DNA from: Chara braunii
Lineage: Eukaryota > Streptophyta > Charophyceae > Charales > Characeae
Direction: 5' to 3'
Length of the DNA stretch: 32,528 nucleotides
NCBI GenBank assembly: GCA_003427395.1
Contig: BFEA01001051.1
Location: forward strand, 184,544-217,071
Shown here: in pieces, positions 1 through 10,144 of the stretch
Numbering within the stretch: the first letter of the stretch is position 1
How the letters are laid out: each line of letters starts with the position of its first letter
Notes under the pieces: model-generated
What the model was told of the DNA's origin: nothing
The model's input: the letters and a program-made list of their open reading frames with translations, nothing else
Database searches by the model: none
Translations under genes and position numbers: made by a program

Positions 1-7
1 GGGAACT

Positions 8-31
8 AAAAAAAAAAAAAAAAAAAAAAAA
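8..31. repeat. poly(A) tract
   Basis: A run of about 24 A lies at the window edge. It could be the tail of a retroposon lying to the left of the window, but nothing else of such an element is visible. Confidence 0.8.
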
Positions 32-120
32 ACTTACCTCCTTTCGCTGCAAGTAAATGCGCCTGAATAGCTCAACCTGGGGTGGGGGGAAGGTACACGT
101 GTGACAATGTATATTTCCAT

Positions 121-196
121 ATTCTAAGGGTAGATTCATTCGATTTTGCTCATCCTATTGTTGGAAGTACCATGGGGCCAACGACGTGGTTGGTCC

Positions 197-230
<34 letters not shown>

Positions 231-400
231 GTCTCTCTCGGTCACACATACACACTCATTAGTCTAGTTTGTGTATCTCATTGCGTTGTAAGGGTAGATT
301 CAATCGATTTTGCTCACCCTACACATTCACACACACACTAGAGTGGCAATGTACAGTTCGCGTTCTAGGGGTAGATTCATTCCATGTTGCCCATCTTATA
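121..400 (+). repeat. three copies of a ~36-bp motif around a CT microsatellite
   Basis: The motif AGGGTAGATTCATTCGATTT, or close variants of it, followed by a TTGCTCAYCCTA-like end, starts near 127, 291 and 368. A CT/CTTT microsatellite (about 197-240) and short CACA runs fall between copies. The copies differ at several positions, so the array is old. I do not recognise the repeat family. Confidence 0.6.
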
Positions 401-699
401 GGCTATCGCCTTAAGGCGAACTACAAGTGAGAAGTCTCGCCCGTTCATTTTCAACGAACGGGTACGTCAAACAAACGAATCGGAAGGAAAGTCTAAAAGA
501 AAAAAAAAGAAAAAAAAATCTAAAAAATCTAAGAATGAAAAAATAAACTAAAGCAAAAAAAACGGTCTGACGTCGTTGAAAACGATGCATGATTTCTTTT
601 GGGGACTCTAAGTCTCTTGCTACTTCTCTTGGCACCATCTGGTGCCCCGACTTCATTTAGATTTATTTTTTATTTTTATTTTTTTATAGTAAGAATGTC

Positions 700-806
700 G
701 TTCGCATAAGCCAACGGCCAGTACTACGCCTTGCTGGCGTTTCCCCCCCTTCCTTTCAAGTCGCGAATCCAAGTTCGATCCCCACAGGGATCGAAAAAAA
801 AACAAT
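700..806 (+). repeat. possible eroded tRNA-derived SINE fragment
   Basis: AGTTCGATCCC near 772 matches a RNA polymerase III B box, and an A run follows at 796-804. Upstream, AAGCCAACGGCCAG is only a poor A-box candidate, and the bases flanking the B box do not form a proper T-stem. I infer a decayed SINE head; chance similarity is a real alternative. Confidence 0.25.
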
Positions 807-866
807 TTTGGACTATTTCCCGATTTATGCGTGTCATCCTTGCGCATGGGCTGTTCTGTAGTCGCT

Positions 867-916
867 AGGCCATTTTTGGCCGTGAGATCTGTAGATTTTG
901 CGGCCGAAAATGGCCT
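867..916. repeat. 16-bp stem-loop (GGCCATTTTTGGCCG type)
   Basis: The arm at 867-882 is the reverse complement of the arm at 901-916 with one mismatch, around an 18-base loop. It sits just before the 180-bp tandem duplication and may be one end of the same unknown element. Confidence 0.6.
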
Positions 917-935
917 CGCTTCATGCTTTCATGAT

Positions 936-1280
936 GGGCTGCTCCAAAAAGGAGCTAGCCCAAACAGAGTATCGTATGGCTCGATCCCAGCACGTGCTGG
1001 GTGAAAATCGAATGCAGTACCTACTGGGCTAGCTCCTATCACGGGAGTTGTACCTGCCGCCCTTCTTTTAGAAGGACTGCAACCCAGTAGGCCGTTTGAT
1101 TCAGGCCTCTATAACGGGCAACTCCAAAAAGGAGCTAGCGCAGAAAGGACATCGTCAGGCTTGATCCCAGCGTCTGCTGCGTGAAAGTGGAATGCGGTAC
1201 CTACTGGGCTAGCTCCTATCACACGAGTTATACCTGCCACCCTCTTTTTGAAGAGCTGCAGCCCAGTAGACCGCCTTTTC
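936..1280 (+). repeat. tandem duplication, 2 x ~180 bp
   Basis: Unit 1 (936-1115) and unit 2 (from 1116) share the same order of landmarks: a GGGCNRCTCC-AAAAA-GGAGCTAGC hairpin, a GATCCCAGC segment, TACCTACTGGGCTAGCTCCT, a TACCTGCC segment and a CAGCCCAGTAG-like end. Both copies have diverged. No coding potential is evident. The unit is self-complementary in parts, which suits a foldback or MITE-like repeat, but the family is unknown. Confidence 0.7.
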
Positions 1281-3130
1281 TCTGGGATAGGCATGTGCAG
1301 TCTGCCTATCCCTTCCAAATGCAGGCCGCCCCGCCACCCAGCCAGCTGGGTTTGGTCCAGTAGGCCTGGCAATCCACCCCTTTTAATCATAGGTTTGCCC
1401 TCGGATCCTTGACAGTCCGTTTCCTTTAGGATGACATGACACTTCTGGCCGTGTTAATCCTTTCATCCAATGTCGCACCCCTGATGCGGCTTATTTTTAA
1501 TCTTTCTAGTCTTGAATTGCGCGGCTTAACAGCTGCGATACCAAATTTTGGTCAAAACGATATTTATTTTAATGTTTTTACTGTCGTCTTTCTCTTTGCG
1601 GCCTTATTTCAACGTAAGAGTGTCCGACTATTCCGTCTACCCTTGCCGTTATGTTTGTCGGCAGATAGACGGTTACATAAATTAGATTTCTTCAATCGCG
1701 GACGAGTCAAAATACATTTCAACACCGTCTTCATTTCATCAGACCAAATTTTTTCAAAACAAAACTTACTTCAAAATTAGGACATCGTCCGACATTGAAA
1801 CTATAGGGTAAATACCCTTGTCAGGATTTTTGTCCCTACAACGGATCTTTGGCAGACAACTTTCCCACTATTGTGGGGAAATGCTGCCGAAATTTTTCGA
1901 CGGCGAGCGGCGGACGACAACGTTTATTGACGGTGGTATCTGCGGTTGGACCTCGGCAGGCTGTTTTCCCACTTCTTAGTGGAAATGCTGCCGAATTTTT
2001 TCGACGTTAATGGCAACCGCTCTTGCAGCGTCACACTGCCGAAATTGTGGTTTGACGGGCTGGCACTAAGTGGAGGGAGAGTGCGATATATTTTTGGTGC
2101 GACGAGGGGCTCGCCGTCAACATCGGTGAAGGCGGAAATCGCAGCGTGACTATTGCGGCGGTACGACAGGTGACACTAGAGGTATTGGCGATAGTCTATC
2201 AGTTCGACCAGGTGGAACAATATGTCCTTTTTGGTTTATGTGTGCGCCGACGGCAGCGAGGTCATTGGCATTGGCCTAGTGGGATCCCTTGGACTGGCGC
2301 GACATGCGAGTGGGATGGGTGGTGTCGGCGAAATTGACACTCGCGAATTTTATTTTTTTTGTGTGAGGCTTGGTAGAAGTGGTTTTGGCGGGCGTCGTCA
2401 TCAGGTGCTGGAAGGAATAATGCGAGACCACCTTAAACTAGTTGGACCAGTTGACACTGACATGGGATCAGTGAACTTTTTATTTTTTTTTGACGTGTGC
2501 GGCTCACCGTTTTCACACTTGGGGTTACCGCATGTGTGATTTACGAGACAGGAACGGATTGGGACTAGCGGTCAGTCTGAGACTTGCCTTGGGACTGCAG
2601 TTTTCTTTGGCGACAAGTATATTTTACTTGTCTTTCTTGAGTGAGTCAGGGCATGTTCGACACCACTTCACTCAAGGTCAGTTGATTGACTCAGATTCCT
2701 TTTCACTCCTGTGTGAACCCACACTTTGCTTGGCCCTGTTTGTTTTGAACGCTCAGAAGAAAAAGTTGAGTAAAGGGTGTGTGGTTATGCATGTGAAAAG
2801 TGGGATCTGACGTGAGTATGGGTTGCTGGATTTCCTGGACCTGTGGTTGTTTTTGTGTGTGCAGGTAGGTAGAAGGATGCTTGCAAAGGAGATTGATTAT
2901 GCCTATTTGAGAAGAGAGAAAAATATTGTTTTTTTTTTATTTCTCACCTACATGCATGTCAAGAAAAAAGTTGCGTTTGTTTTAAAAAATATTAATTCAC
3001 TGTGCATCGTAAAATGAATTCGATTCAAATAAAGCAGATAAGGTCAAACGAACTTAGCTTTTTACCCTGAAGGACTTTTATCTGTCCAAATGGTTCTCAT
3101 TCTCTATCTCTTCTAACACTTTTCGACTGA
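1281..3130. other. unassigned sequence with weak direct repeats
   Basis: Only short frames (at most about 115 codons) occur here and none has a recognisable domain. One direct repeat is visible: about 53 bp at 1851-1903 recurs at 1955-2007, sharing GAAATGCTGCCGAA and TTTTTCGACG. T-rich runs interrupt the frames at 2350 and 2480. This is probably decayed transposon sequence. Confidence 0.4.
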
Positions 3131-3490
3131 GTTACCTTTGGCAAGGGAAGATGGGAACAACTGGAAATTTACTTGCGGTGGACGTTCTCTCTCTTTCAAG
3201 GAAGCATTTGGGCGGGGGTTCGTTGCTTTAGGAGCCGACCCTGTTATCGACCCAGAGTGGACCGTTCTACGGGGGGTACTTCACCGATTCGGTGGAGACG
3301 ATCCAACTTCTGAGATCTGAGATCTGTGCTCGGGCGAGGAGGAGTATCCCAGACCACTTCCCAGAGGGCAAGACACGCAACATTTCAAGTAATGCACCTG
3401 ACAATGATTCGCAAAACAACCTGTCATCCTTGAAGATTAGAAACGTATGGAGACAGGTATGTGCGTGCCTAATCTTAAGTCGATGGTGAG
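3131..3490 (+). other. two short overlapping frames, unrecognised
   Basis: A 60-codon frame (3138-3320) and a 65-codon frame (3292-3489) overlap in different phases. The second runs past ACAG|GTATGT near 3455, which resembles a plant 5' splice donor. Neither product matches a family I know. The pattern could be a captured exon fragment or a frameshifted retroelement piece. No acceptor or partner exon can be assigned, so I do not call a gene. Confidence 0.2.
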
Positions 3491-4363
3491 TTAAAATAAA
3501 TAACTTTGACAGCGCATCTCATCAAGTCAAAACTGGTGCATTACGTCTACTTTGTCGGCTTCATTGAGGTTATTGTCAGAGGTTAATGTGGAACCCAACT
3601 TCCAGTTGGTGACTCAGTATGATATTTTTGCTCATCGAGTTCGACCTGGGTTGGTCGGATTTTATTTTGATCTTGTGTTATCGAATGTATCGTATGATGA
3701 TTCGAGTTCTTTCATTTAAGATTAAATATACCTTCCTATCAACTATGGTCGATTATTTTTGATGTAATTATGCGTGGTTATTATAATGTTTTATGAATAA
3801 TGTCTAAACTTTTAAGGGACTATGATTAATTTTGGGTTTCATGCTTGGTTGAGACCGTCCTAGTCGATCGGCATTCGCTTCGTACTTAAGAGATCAACGT
3901 CCTAATGGACGAACGACGTCCGATTTCAATAGGAGTTTTAACTTCTCGTACCTATACTACATCGAGTTAGCAAACACCTCGGCTGACCCATCTCTGCAAT
4001 TGCATTTAAAAGCTTTCGCACGTGGGTCGGTAGCTCGGTAGGGATGCATCCCTAAGGGTGGTGACAACCCCTTAGGGAAGCAAGTTGTGCCCTGTGGGAA
4101 GCTATCCTGTCGTAGGGGACTGGAGGATTTACAACTGGCGCACCCGGCTAGAGCGACGAAGGGACAACACGACCACTGCCGCCTCGGCGGCTCTCGGCGT
4201 TAATTATGCGTCGTCCCCAAATTGTCTCTTTGGTTTTGTTTTTGTTTAACTCGTGCGTGACATGGCCGGGAGGGCTCTCGCCTTTCGTGAGAAAAGGACG
4301 GGGGCCGATGCGCTCGACAACATGGATAGAGGGTAGTACAATTTAAGGGATGGGATCACACGT
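3491..4363. other. unassigned sequence flanking the LTR element
   Basis: No coding region is visible. The stretch is AT-rich until about 3830 and then GC-richer. It ends in ACGT at the insertion point of the large retrotransposon, so this is the DNA into which that element inserted. A CTGGCGCACCCGGC segment near 4134 looks slightly like a retrotransposon primer-binding site, but I cannot match it to a tRNA. Confidence 0.4.
4041..4078. repeat. nested palindromes: GGGATGCATCCC and a 10-bp stem-loop
   Basis: GGGATGCATCCC at 4041-4052 is a perfect 12-bp palindrome. It overlaps a second hairpin, TCCCTAAGGG at 4049-4058 pairing with CCCTTAGGGA at 4069-4078. The two structures are mutually exclusive foldings. 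No T-run or other context gives a function. Confidence 0.7.
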
Positions 4364-5169
4364 TGTTGGGCGGCTCCGGCTTTACACCGCCCTTTACTTC
4401 CCTGAGGAAGGCATTTGGCGGAAATCGGATTTGATCACTATGACAGATTTGGCCACTGTTGTCCATAAGAATCTTTCACGGCGGGACTGTGCAGACAACA
4501 TTATGGCCGGGGCGCCTGGAAAAGCGTGGTTCACTGATTCAGAGGGGACCTTTTACGAAGGACACTAAGGATTTTTATTATCAAGGAACCGTCGGTGACA
4601 TTAGGAGGGAAGCCGGAAGCCCCAACCGAATGTCGAGGACAGGGGATCTGAACTCATATTCAAGCCTTGGCGACATGTGAAACGAGAAGGAGCATCCGAC
4701 TCTTGCGGCGGGCATTTGAGGAACTAAAGCGCTGACGACAATAGGGAGTCGCCGCGGGGCCGAAACAAAAGTAGTTGCTAAGTCGACTCTAATGAGGCCT
4801 TAGCATTTGGGACGTGAGTCGACACCGAAGAAAGAACGCCAGGTCCTACAGCTGAAGGATGACCTCGAAAAAGAGGACCGGTGTCGGGCCTCCAAAATGC
4901 CGACAGTTCGAACCTTTTCGATTCGCATGTGACCATTCGGGACCCAAACAGGCCCGAGACCAGCTTTGGGACGCAGGCTTGGTACCAGGGCGCTGCAAAT
5001 TCCTGGTACCCGACAAAAAGGCACACTTGGCACTCCCTATGCCTTTTCGGGGCCCAAAAAGACTCGTAACTAGGTTCGGAAGGCAGGCCTGGTAACAGAG
5101 CGCTGCAAAGTTCCCAACTTCGGCATCACTCCGGACTGCTGGAGCTTCATGAGGCCGGGCCCAACAAAC

Positions 5170-5177
5170 TATATAAG
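5170..5177 (+). promoter_or_regulatory. TATA box of the 5' LTR promoter
   Basis: TATATAAG in the context CAACAAACTATATAAGTC is kept identically at 12543-12550 in the 3' LTR. It is a strong match to the plant TATA consensus. It would place transcription start near 5200, so U3 would be about 840 bp and the GA microsatellite would lie in the transcribed leader. Confidence 0.7.
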
Positions 5178-6221
5178 TCCGACTAGGCATGGATTGGGGG
5201 GACGGCTGGGATGCGCACGAGACAGGTGCACCCGGCTGGCAGACATGTGCTGGCTCACAGGAGCACTGGGGAGGGGAACTAGCACACTTGCCAGCCCTCT
5301 TGCGCTCAAAAGGAGAGAGAGAAGGAGAAGCACACACAGCAAACGGGTACATGGAGCACCGAGAGGACATGATCAAAGGAGACGTGCCAGTGTACAAATG
5401 CATTAACCAAGTGTGCACTCTCACGTGAAGGGGGAGGTGCTAGGGTGCAAACCAGACGTACCAATGCAAGAACCAGGCGTGCCGACGTCCTAGCGTACGA
5501 ATTGGCGATCATCACGCAGACGAGCGCGCGGATGAACCTGATCATCAGCTACACCATCACCATCATCATCCTGAGCTTCATTTGTAAGAATCGTCATCGA
5601 ATTTGACATTTGTTGTAAGGCACTGCTCGCCCGTGGCGCGGACCAGAAGAGGAGGTCGCGTGTAGTAGGCCATTATCAACAATCGTCATCATCATCATCA
5701 ACGTTGTGAGTGAATGCGAGAACTTACCGGGTTCTTGCTGCGACGACCATGGGCCGAGATCTGTTCGTGCTTGGGGAGGCTGTTGACGTCACACGCGGCA
5801 GCATAGATAGGCTAGATAGGATCGACCAGCTGTAGTCTGGGCTCTGAGCACCGAGTAGAGGAACGACATTAATTCATTGGTGGTGATGAGGATACTATTC
5901 CAACATTGTCATTTGTGAGCTTTATGGTGCTCTTATTTGGTGTGTATCGAGTTGAAGGTCACAACTATCTGCTTTCATATGCCCACGCGCGAGTGTTAGT
6001 GATAGTGGTGGATGTGCAGGAACTTGCAAAGCGCGGAGAGGTGAGTGTGAGCATGCACAAGCAAAGCAAAGCGCGGGCACGGGCACGGGGTGGAGCTTGC
6101 GTGGGGAAGAGTTGTTGTGTGGGAAAGCTGCGCGGAGTAGCACCGCCGTGCGGGAGGGAAAGTGCAGCCACGCGGGAAAGGCTGCCGCGGGGAAAAAGTT
6201 GCGCGCACGCGCGCTCACGTG

Positions 6222-6223
<2 letters not shown>

Positions 6224-6303
<80 letters not shown>
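6224..6303. repeat. (GA)n microsatellite, ~40 units, in the 5' LTR
   Basis: An almost perfect GA run of about 80 bp lies downstream of the LTR TATA box. It produces long Arg-Glu and Ser-Leu frames that are not genes. The matching site in the 3' LTR has two GA tracts, so this site has expanded independently in each LTR. Confidence 0.98.
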
Positions 6304-6305
<2 letters not shown>

Positions 6306-6949
6306 TCATACGTTCGCAACAGCAAGGGGTTGAATGAACGTGGGTTGAGTTATGCGCCAAGTTCATCCATCATGACGGGAGAAGGGACTGGTGAAGACAA
6401 TGAGAGATAGAGGAGCCGCGCAGAGGATATGACATCGCTAAGGCGGGTTGAACTCACGCGGGAGAGGGAAGCAGCGCACGGGCTCTGCGGGGAAGAAGCT
6501 ATTGCGAGGGCGAGCGCGCGAGCGGGTGAGAGAGAGAGAGATTCGACATTGATTCCCACTGTCTCGTTTACCATCCGGTGAAACCACAACTAAAGAAAAG
6601 GGGCTTGGAGGAGTCAACATGTGTAGCGCCCGTCGTCTGATCAGTGTCGAGCTTGAATGGATTAACGAGATCCTATTGTCCCTATCAACCATCTTGTAAG
6701 ACCACGGCCGAGGAAAACGGGCTCAGAAGAATCGGCGGGAAAACCAAGTGTCACGACTTCAGATAAGTGACGCGCATGAATGGGTTGACGAGACCTCCAT
6801 TGTCCCTATCTACCATCCTGTTATACCGTAGCCAAAGAGATGAGCTTGGAAGAATCATCAGGGAAAGAAAACCCTGTTGAGCTAGACTCTAGACCGGACC
6901 CTGTGAGGCGGGGGTAGCGACGCGTGTGGACGGGTTAACAAGATTCTCT

Positions 6950-7060
6950 AGACAAGACCAGACCGTACCGGATTAGACCGGGCCAGACCAGATCAGATCA
7001 GACCGGACGAGGTCAGACTAGACCAGATCAGATCGGACAAGGCAGATCAGAGCAACACTG
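6950..7060 (+). repeat. short GACC(A/G)GATCA-type tandem repeats in the LTR
   Basis: Degenerate 10-bp units around AGACCAGATC and AGACCGGAC recur about ten times. The same kind of array lies at about 14420-14550 in the 3' LTR, but the unit number and order differ, as expected from slippage after insertion. Confidence 0.7.
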
Positions 7061-7523
7061 AGGTCGAGCGGGCCTCAGATCGGAGTCCGGACTCAGATCA
7101 ATAAACTCAGATCAAGAATCAGGCCTCAATGGGACCGCGGTGCTACTTCGGACTCGAACGGCTCTAGCACGATCCCTAGGGACCGACGGGAGAGGTACCG
7201 ACGACATCGTTGACCACGGGATCCAGCGAAGAATACCGATACGTTCAGTCTCAGCACAGACCGAACTACTAGATTGGCGTGAGGGAGGTTGCCCTGGAAT
7301 GGGATGTACCGTGTCTGCGCTGATCTTTATTGATTAAAACGATTTTCTCGTTTCTTTCTGCATTTTAGTGAGTCATCCGGTTCACACCCTGTTTTCATAT
7401 CTGACTCAATGGCGGATTTTGCAGGTTACAGGAGCCCGGAACTAGCCCTCCCGCAGGTGATAGAGGCGGGGCGGACACAGGGTTAGATCCGGAGGATGGC
7501 AGATCACTTCTACCGGTCGATAG

Positions 7524-7541
7524 TGGCGCCGTTGTCAGGGA
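7524..7541 (+). promoter_or_regulatory. primer-binding site, plant tRNA-Asp type
   Basis: TGGCGCCGTTGTCAGGGA starts one base after the LTR end. From what I know of plant tRNA-Asp(GUC), its 3' end plus CCA is complementary to TGGCGCCGTTGCCGGGGA; this site differs at two positions. A tRNA-Asp primer is typical of Athila-like and some other plant Ty3 elements. The site fixes the element's orientation as plus and the 5' LTR boundary at 7522. Confidence 0.85.
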
Positions 7542-8380
7542 AGGCTGCCTCTCGGGACTCCGGTCCGCCTGCAACCGTAGAGGTGTGGTATCGGTGTTCA
7601 TGGGTACATGATTGAGCCACGAACAAAGTTGTTGATTTGAAAATTTCTCTTGGTTATGCCAGGGTGCGTTGAGACTGGCAGTCCAACCCATCTCGACAAC
7701 CCGGCGAGATATTATGAGTGCATTTCTGCATGTCTATTTGCTGCATGGATTTCCCCTTACATGCTTTTGTGATTGGAGGGATATTCTCTTCTGATTTCCC
7801 TGCCCTTTGTCACTCCACCTGATTCTGATCTCCTTGAGGGAAAACTGAGAGAAAGGGGTGTATTGGAGGGATCGGATCGCAAGGAGTCGGGGGGAACAGA
7901 TAGGCTAGCTGATCCGATTGCTAGCGGGAGGTCTTATTAGGACACCACAGTGTCGGGGGGAAACGTCCCGGTTAAATCCATGTCTGAGGTGGTCCGAGTA
8001 GGGACATGGTGCCGGATAGGATTGCACGAGGGAGATACCACCGTTTTGTGAGCGTGTGACTTTGGTCCGACCCTATGACGCACGAGTTGGCCGACTCGTG
8101 TCGGGGGGGATCGCTGTCGGGATCGGTAGGCCAGAGATGATGGCGACATGAGACCAACCTCTCTTTCGACATGAGGGAAGGAGAAGATACGCCAGAGGGC
8201 GGTTCTCTTTTAGGCCCGTCGACGTCGTCAGGGATGTAGGTAGGTTCAGTGAAGGTCTGTTGTGGAGATCTATGAGCTCATCAGTTGGGTTGGGCTACAC
8301 AGCGTCTGAGAGGGTGGACTTCCATTCTTTTGTTGTTTAGTTCGATCAATGAAGGGTTGTAAAAAAAACACTGGAAAGTT
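7542..8380 (+). other. untranslated leader between primer-binding site and gag
   Basis: About 840 bp without a credible frame. It has several G-runs, such as GTCGGGGGG near 7950 and 8100. In LTR elements this region normally carries dimerisation and packaging signals, but I cannot point to one in the sequence. Confidence 0.5.
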
Positions 8381-9265
8381 ATGAAGAGGACTTATCTTCT
8401 GGGAATGACGAGTGAGCCTAATATTCCTGAGACAAAGATGGGGAAAAAAACTTCTGATGACGGACGAAAGGCGAAGATAGGAGTAAGACAGAAGAGAAGT
8501 GACGTCGAGATTCCATGGAGAGAATCCTCGAACGAGATATTTTTTGATCCATATGGACGACATCCATATCCGATGATGTGTGCGCAACCATATAGACCGC
8601 CTTATCATCCTCCTCCATTCTTCGGGTCACCCCTATACTTTACATGGCATCAGGTAACATAATTCCTTGGTGACTGCGAAGTTTACGCCTTGAGAGCGGA
8701 ATTCACTGAGAGGGAGGCGATAACTGGGTTCATTAATCACACGAATCCCAAACTAGACCAAGATGTGCGTGCGGCTATACCCGAAGATGGTAGGTGGACA
8801 ACTTTCAGAGAACGAGTATCTCGAGCCTTTGCTTGCGACGATATCTTGTAATCGGTCGAGGACTTAAAGGAGATGAAGAAAGAAGAAGGAGAGACTCTAA
8901 TAGTATTTGCTAGACGGTTTGAGAAGGCGTCCAAGCCGTTGGTAGAAGATGAGTTTCTCGGTGAGTTACAACGATACACTATATTCATAGGTACTCTACC
9001 TATCGAGAGAAAAGAGTTTGTTGTGAGAAACATGCCCACTAAAAAGTTGTCGTTCGCTCAAACAAAGGCGTTGGCTTTGCAGACTGAGGGACCAGATGCC
9101 CGATCTTATCTACTTGGTGTATTGGAGAAACTATGGAAATGAATGTTTAAGAGTCATTTAGAAAAACAATTCGGTGATAAGGATGGAAGAGGGTTCAGGC
9201 TGCCTAACAAAAGTGAAGTAAGTAGAGATAGTGAAAAATGGAAACGAAGAAACCGCGGTGACTAG
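8381..9265 (+). pseudogene. broken gag-like gene of the LTR retrotransposon
   Basis: One reading phase stays gag-like from 8381 to about 9265 but is cut by TAA near 8660, TAA near 8849 and TGA at 9140-9142. The amino-terminal part is basic, followed by a Pro/Tyr-rich segment at about 8545-8640 (HPYPMM, PPYHPPPF). The middle segment contains a GRWTTFRERVSRAF motif, and the third reads ETLIVFARRFEKASKPL...LQRYTIFIGTLP. This order (Trp-x-x-Phe, a Phe-x-x-x-Phe helix, then Phe-x-x-Leu-Pro) is that of Ty3-type Gag capsid domains, whose role is to build the cytoplasmic particle. No CCHC zinc knuckle is visible downstream. Gag identity is inferred from pattern, not from a database match. The stops mean this copy cannot make full Gag. 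Confidence 0.65.
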
Positions 9266-9395
9266 AAGAGGAATGACGGTAAGTGGGGAGGCGCTCAAGA
9301 TCGACATTGGAGATGTAGAGAAGAAGAGGAAGATCGAAAAAGATCAAATGAGAAAGAATGAGAAACTTCGAGGAGATTAAGGTCTTAAGGGCTCG

Positions 9396-9540
9396 CCTCG
9401 ACGTAGTGCAGAGTTATTAAAGGTTCCTTTACAACAAGAGTCTCAGGACAGAAAGGATGAAGAGAATGAAGAATGCCTGACCTCGACGTAGTGCAGAGTT
9501 ATTGAAGGTTCCTTTACTACAAGAGTCTCAGGACAGGAAA
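9396..9540 (+). repeat. tandem duplication of ~86-bp period inside the element
   Basis: CCTCGACGTAGTGCAGAGTT at 9396 recurs at 9482, and both copies continue through GGTTCCTTTAC and AAGAGTCTCAGGACAG. The two copies are nearly identical, so this duplication is younger than most repeats around it. Confidence 0.85.
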
Positions 9541-9611
9541 AAAAAAATCATGAGAAAGTCATCGAGCTCAATGAGAGGAGAGCGATGAAATGAGAAAGTG
9601 ATGAGAAAAAC

Positions 9612-10070
9612 ATGCCCTGCCGACCTTCAACGAAGACGAATATTGACATTAAAGCGGAAGCGGTGCAAGAGGCAGAGCCGGGAGAAATTTGGGTGTCGAG
9701 TATCAGGTTTGAAGAAAACCAGTATGCAAATGAGAATGAGGAGGGAGATATACTCTGCCGAACTTCTACGGAGATGAATATTGGCATTGAAACGAAAGCA
9801 ACGGAAGAGGCAAAGCAGGGAGAATTCTGGGCATCGAGTGTCCGGTTCGAGGAGGACCTAGATGCAAATGATAATCTGACGATTGGGTTTTCAAGCATTC
9901 GGTTCGAGAGTAGTGAAGAAAATTCCTATGCAACTTTTGTGTGTGCTAAGAAAGCGGGTGGGGAATCAAGAAAATACAAGACCGATGATACTAACTTAGA
10001 CATTGATGTCTCGCCGATGGGCGAGCGCCGATGGGCGAGGAACTTAGGTTTATTGAGAAAGTATTGGTAG
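9612..10070 (+). CDS. repeat-containing acidic frame of the retrotransposon interior, function unknown
   Basis: This 152-codon ATG frame has an internal duplication of about 46 residues. Residues 3-47 and 49-93 share STxxNIxIxxxAxxEAxxGE, W(V/A)SS(I/V)RFEE and ANxN landmarks, and a third partial copy (FSSIRFESSEEN) follows. The product is acidic and Glu-rich with no recognised domain, no cysteine knuckle and no membrane segment. It lies between the broken gag and the next frame, where pol would sit in an autonomous element. It may be an expanded, degenerate part of the gag or spacer region. Internal repeats can stay in frame by chance when their period is divisible by three. I do not claim it is translated. 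Confidence 0.35.
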   Translation: MPCRPSTKTNIDIKAEAVQEAEPGEIWVSSIRFEENQYANENEEGDILCRTSTEMNIGIETKATEEAKQGEFWASSVRFEEDLDANDNLTIGFSSIRFESSEENSYATFVCAKKAGGESRKYKTDDTNLDIDVSPMGERRWARNLGLLRKYW

Positions 10071-10144
10071 ATCAAACCACAACAATGGAGGTGGTAGTGA
10101 TGAACGAAGAATGTGATGACTCGAAAGACGCTGGAGATACCTAA

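Larger units (their letters stand above)
4364..7522 (+). repeat. 5' LTR
   Basis: This 3159-bp LTR is collinear with 11400-14997. Landmarks in order are the TGTTGGGCGG start, TTTACTTCCCTGAGGAAGGC at 4381-4402, a TATA box at 5170-5177, CAT/ATC trinucleotide patches near 5550 and 5690, a GA microsatellite at 6224-6303, a GACCAGATCA-rich stretch at 6950-7060, and the end GTCGATA beside the primer-binding site. The last bases are TA where the other LTR has CA. Antisense frames of up to 192 codons run through it, but they are not kept in phase in the 3' LTR. Confidence 0.9.

Noticed and set aside
3131-3490. A real spliced gene at the GTATGT donor
   Set aside because: Two short frames in different phases, no acceptor, no domain and no further exon could be assigned.
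4846-5424. A 192-codon minus-strand frame in the 5' LTR and a 228-codon one in the 3' LTR (11931-12617)
   Set aside because: They cover homologous LTR sequence, but the shared part changes phase between the two, so the protein is not conserved. They have no known domain.
5906-6410. Several frames of Arg-Glu or Ser-Leu repeats, also at 13324-13956
   Set aside because: They are translations of the GA microsatellites and occur in all phases and on both strands.
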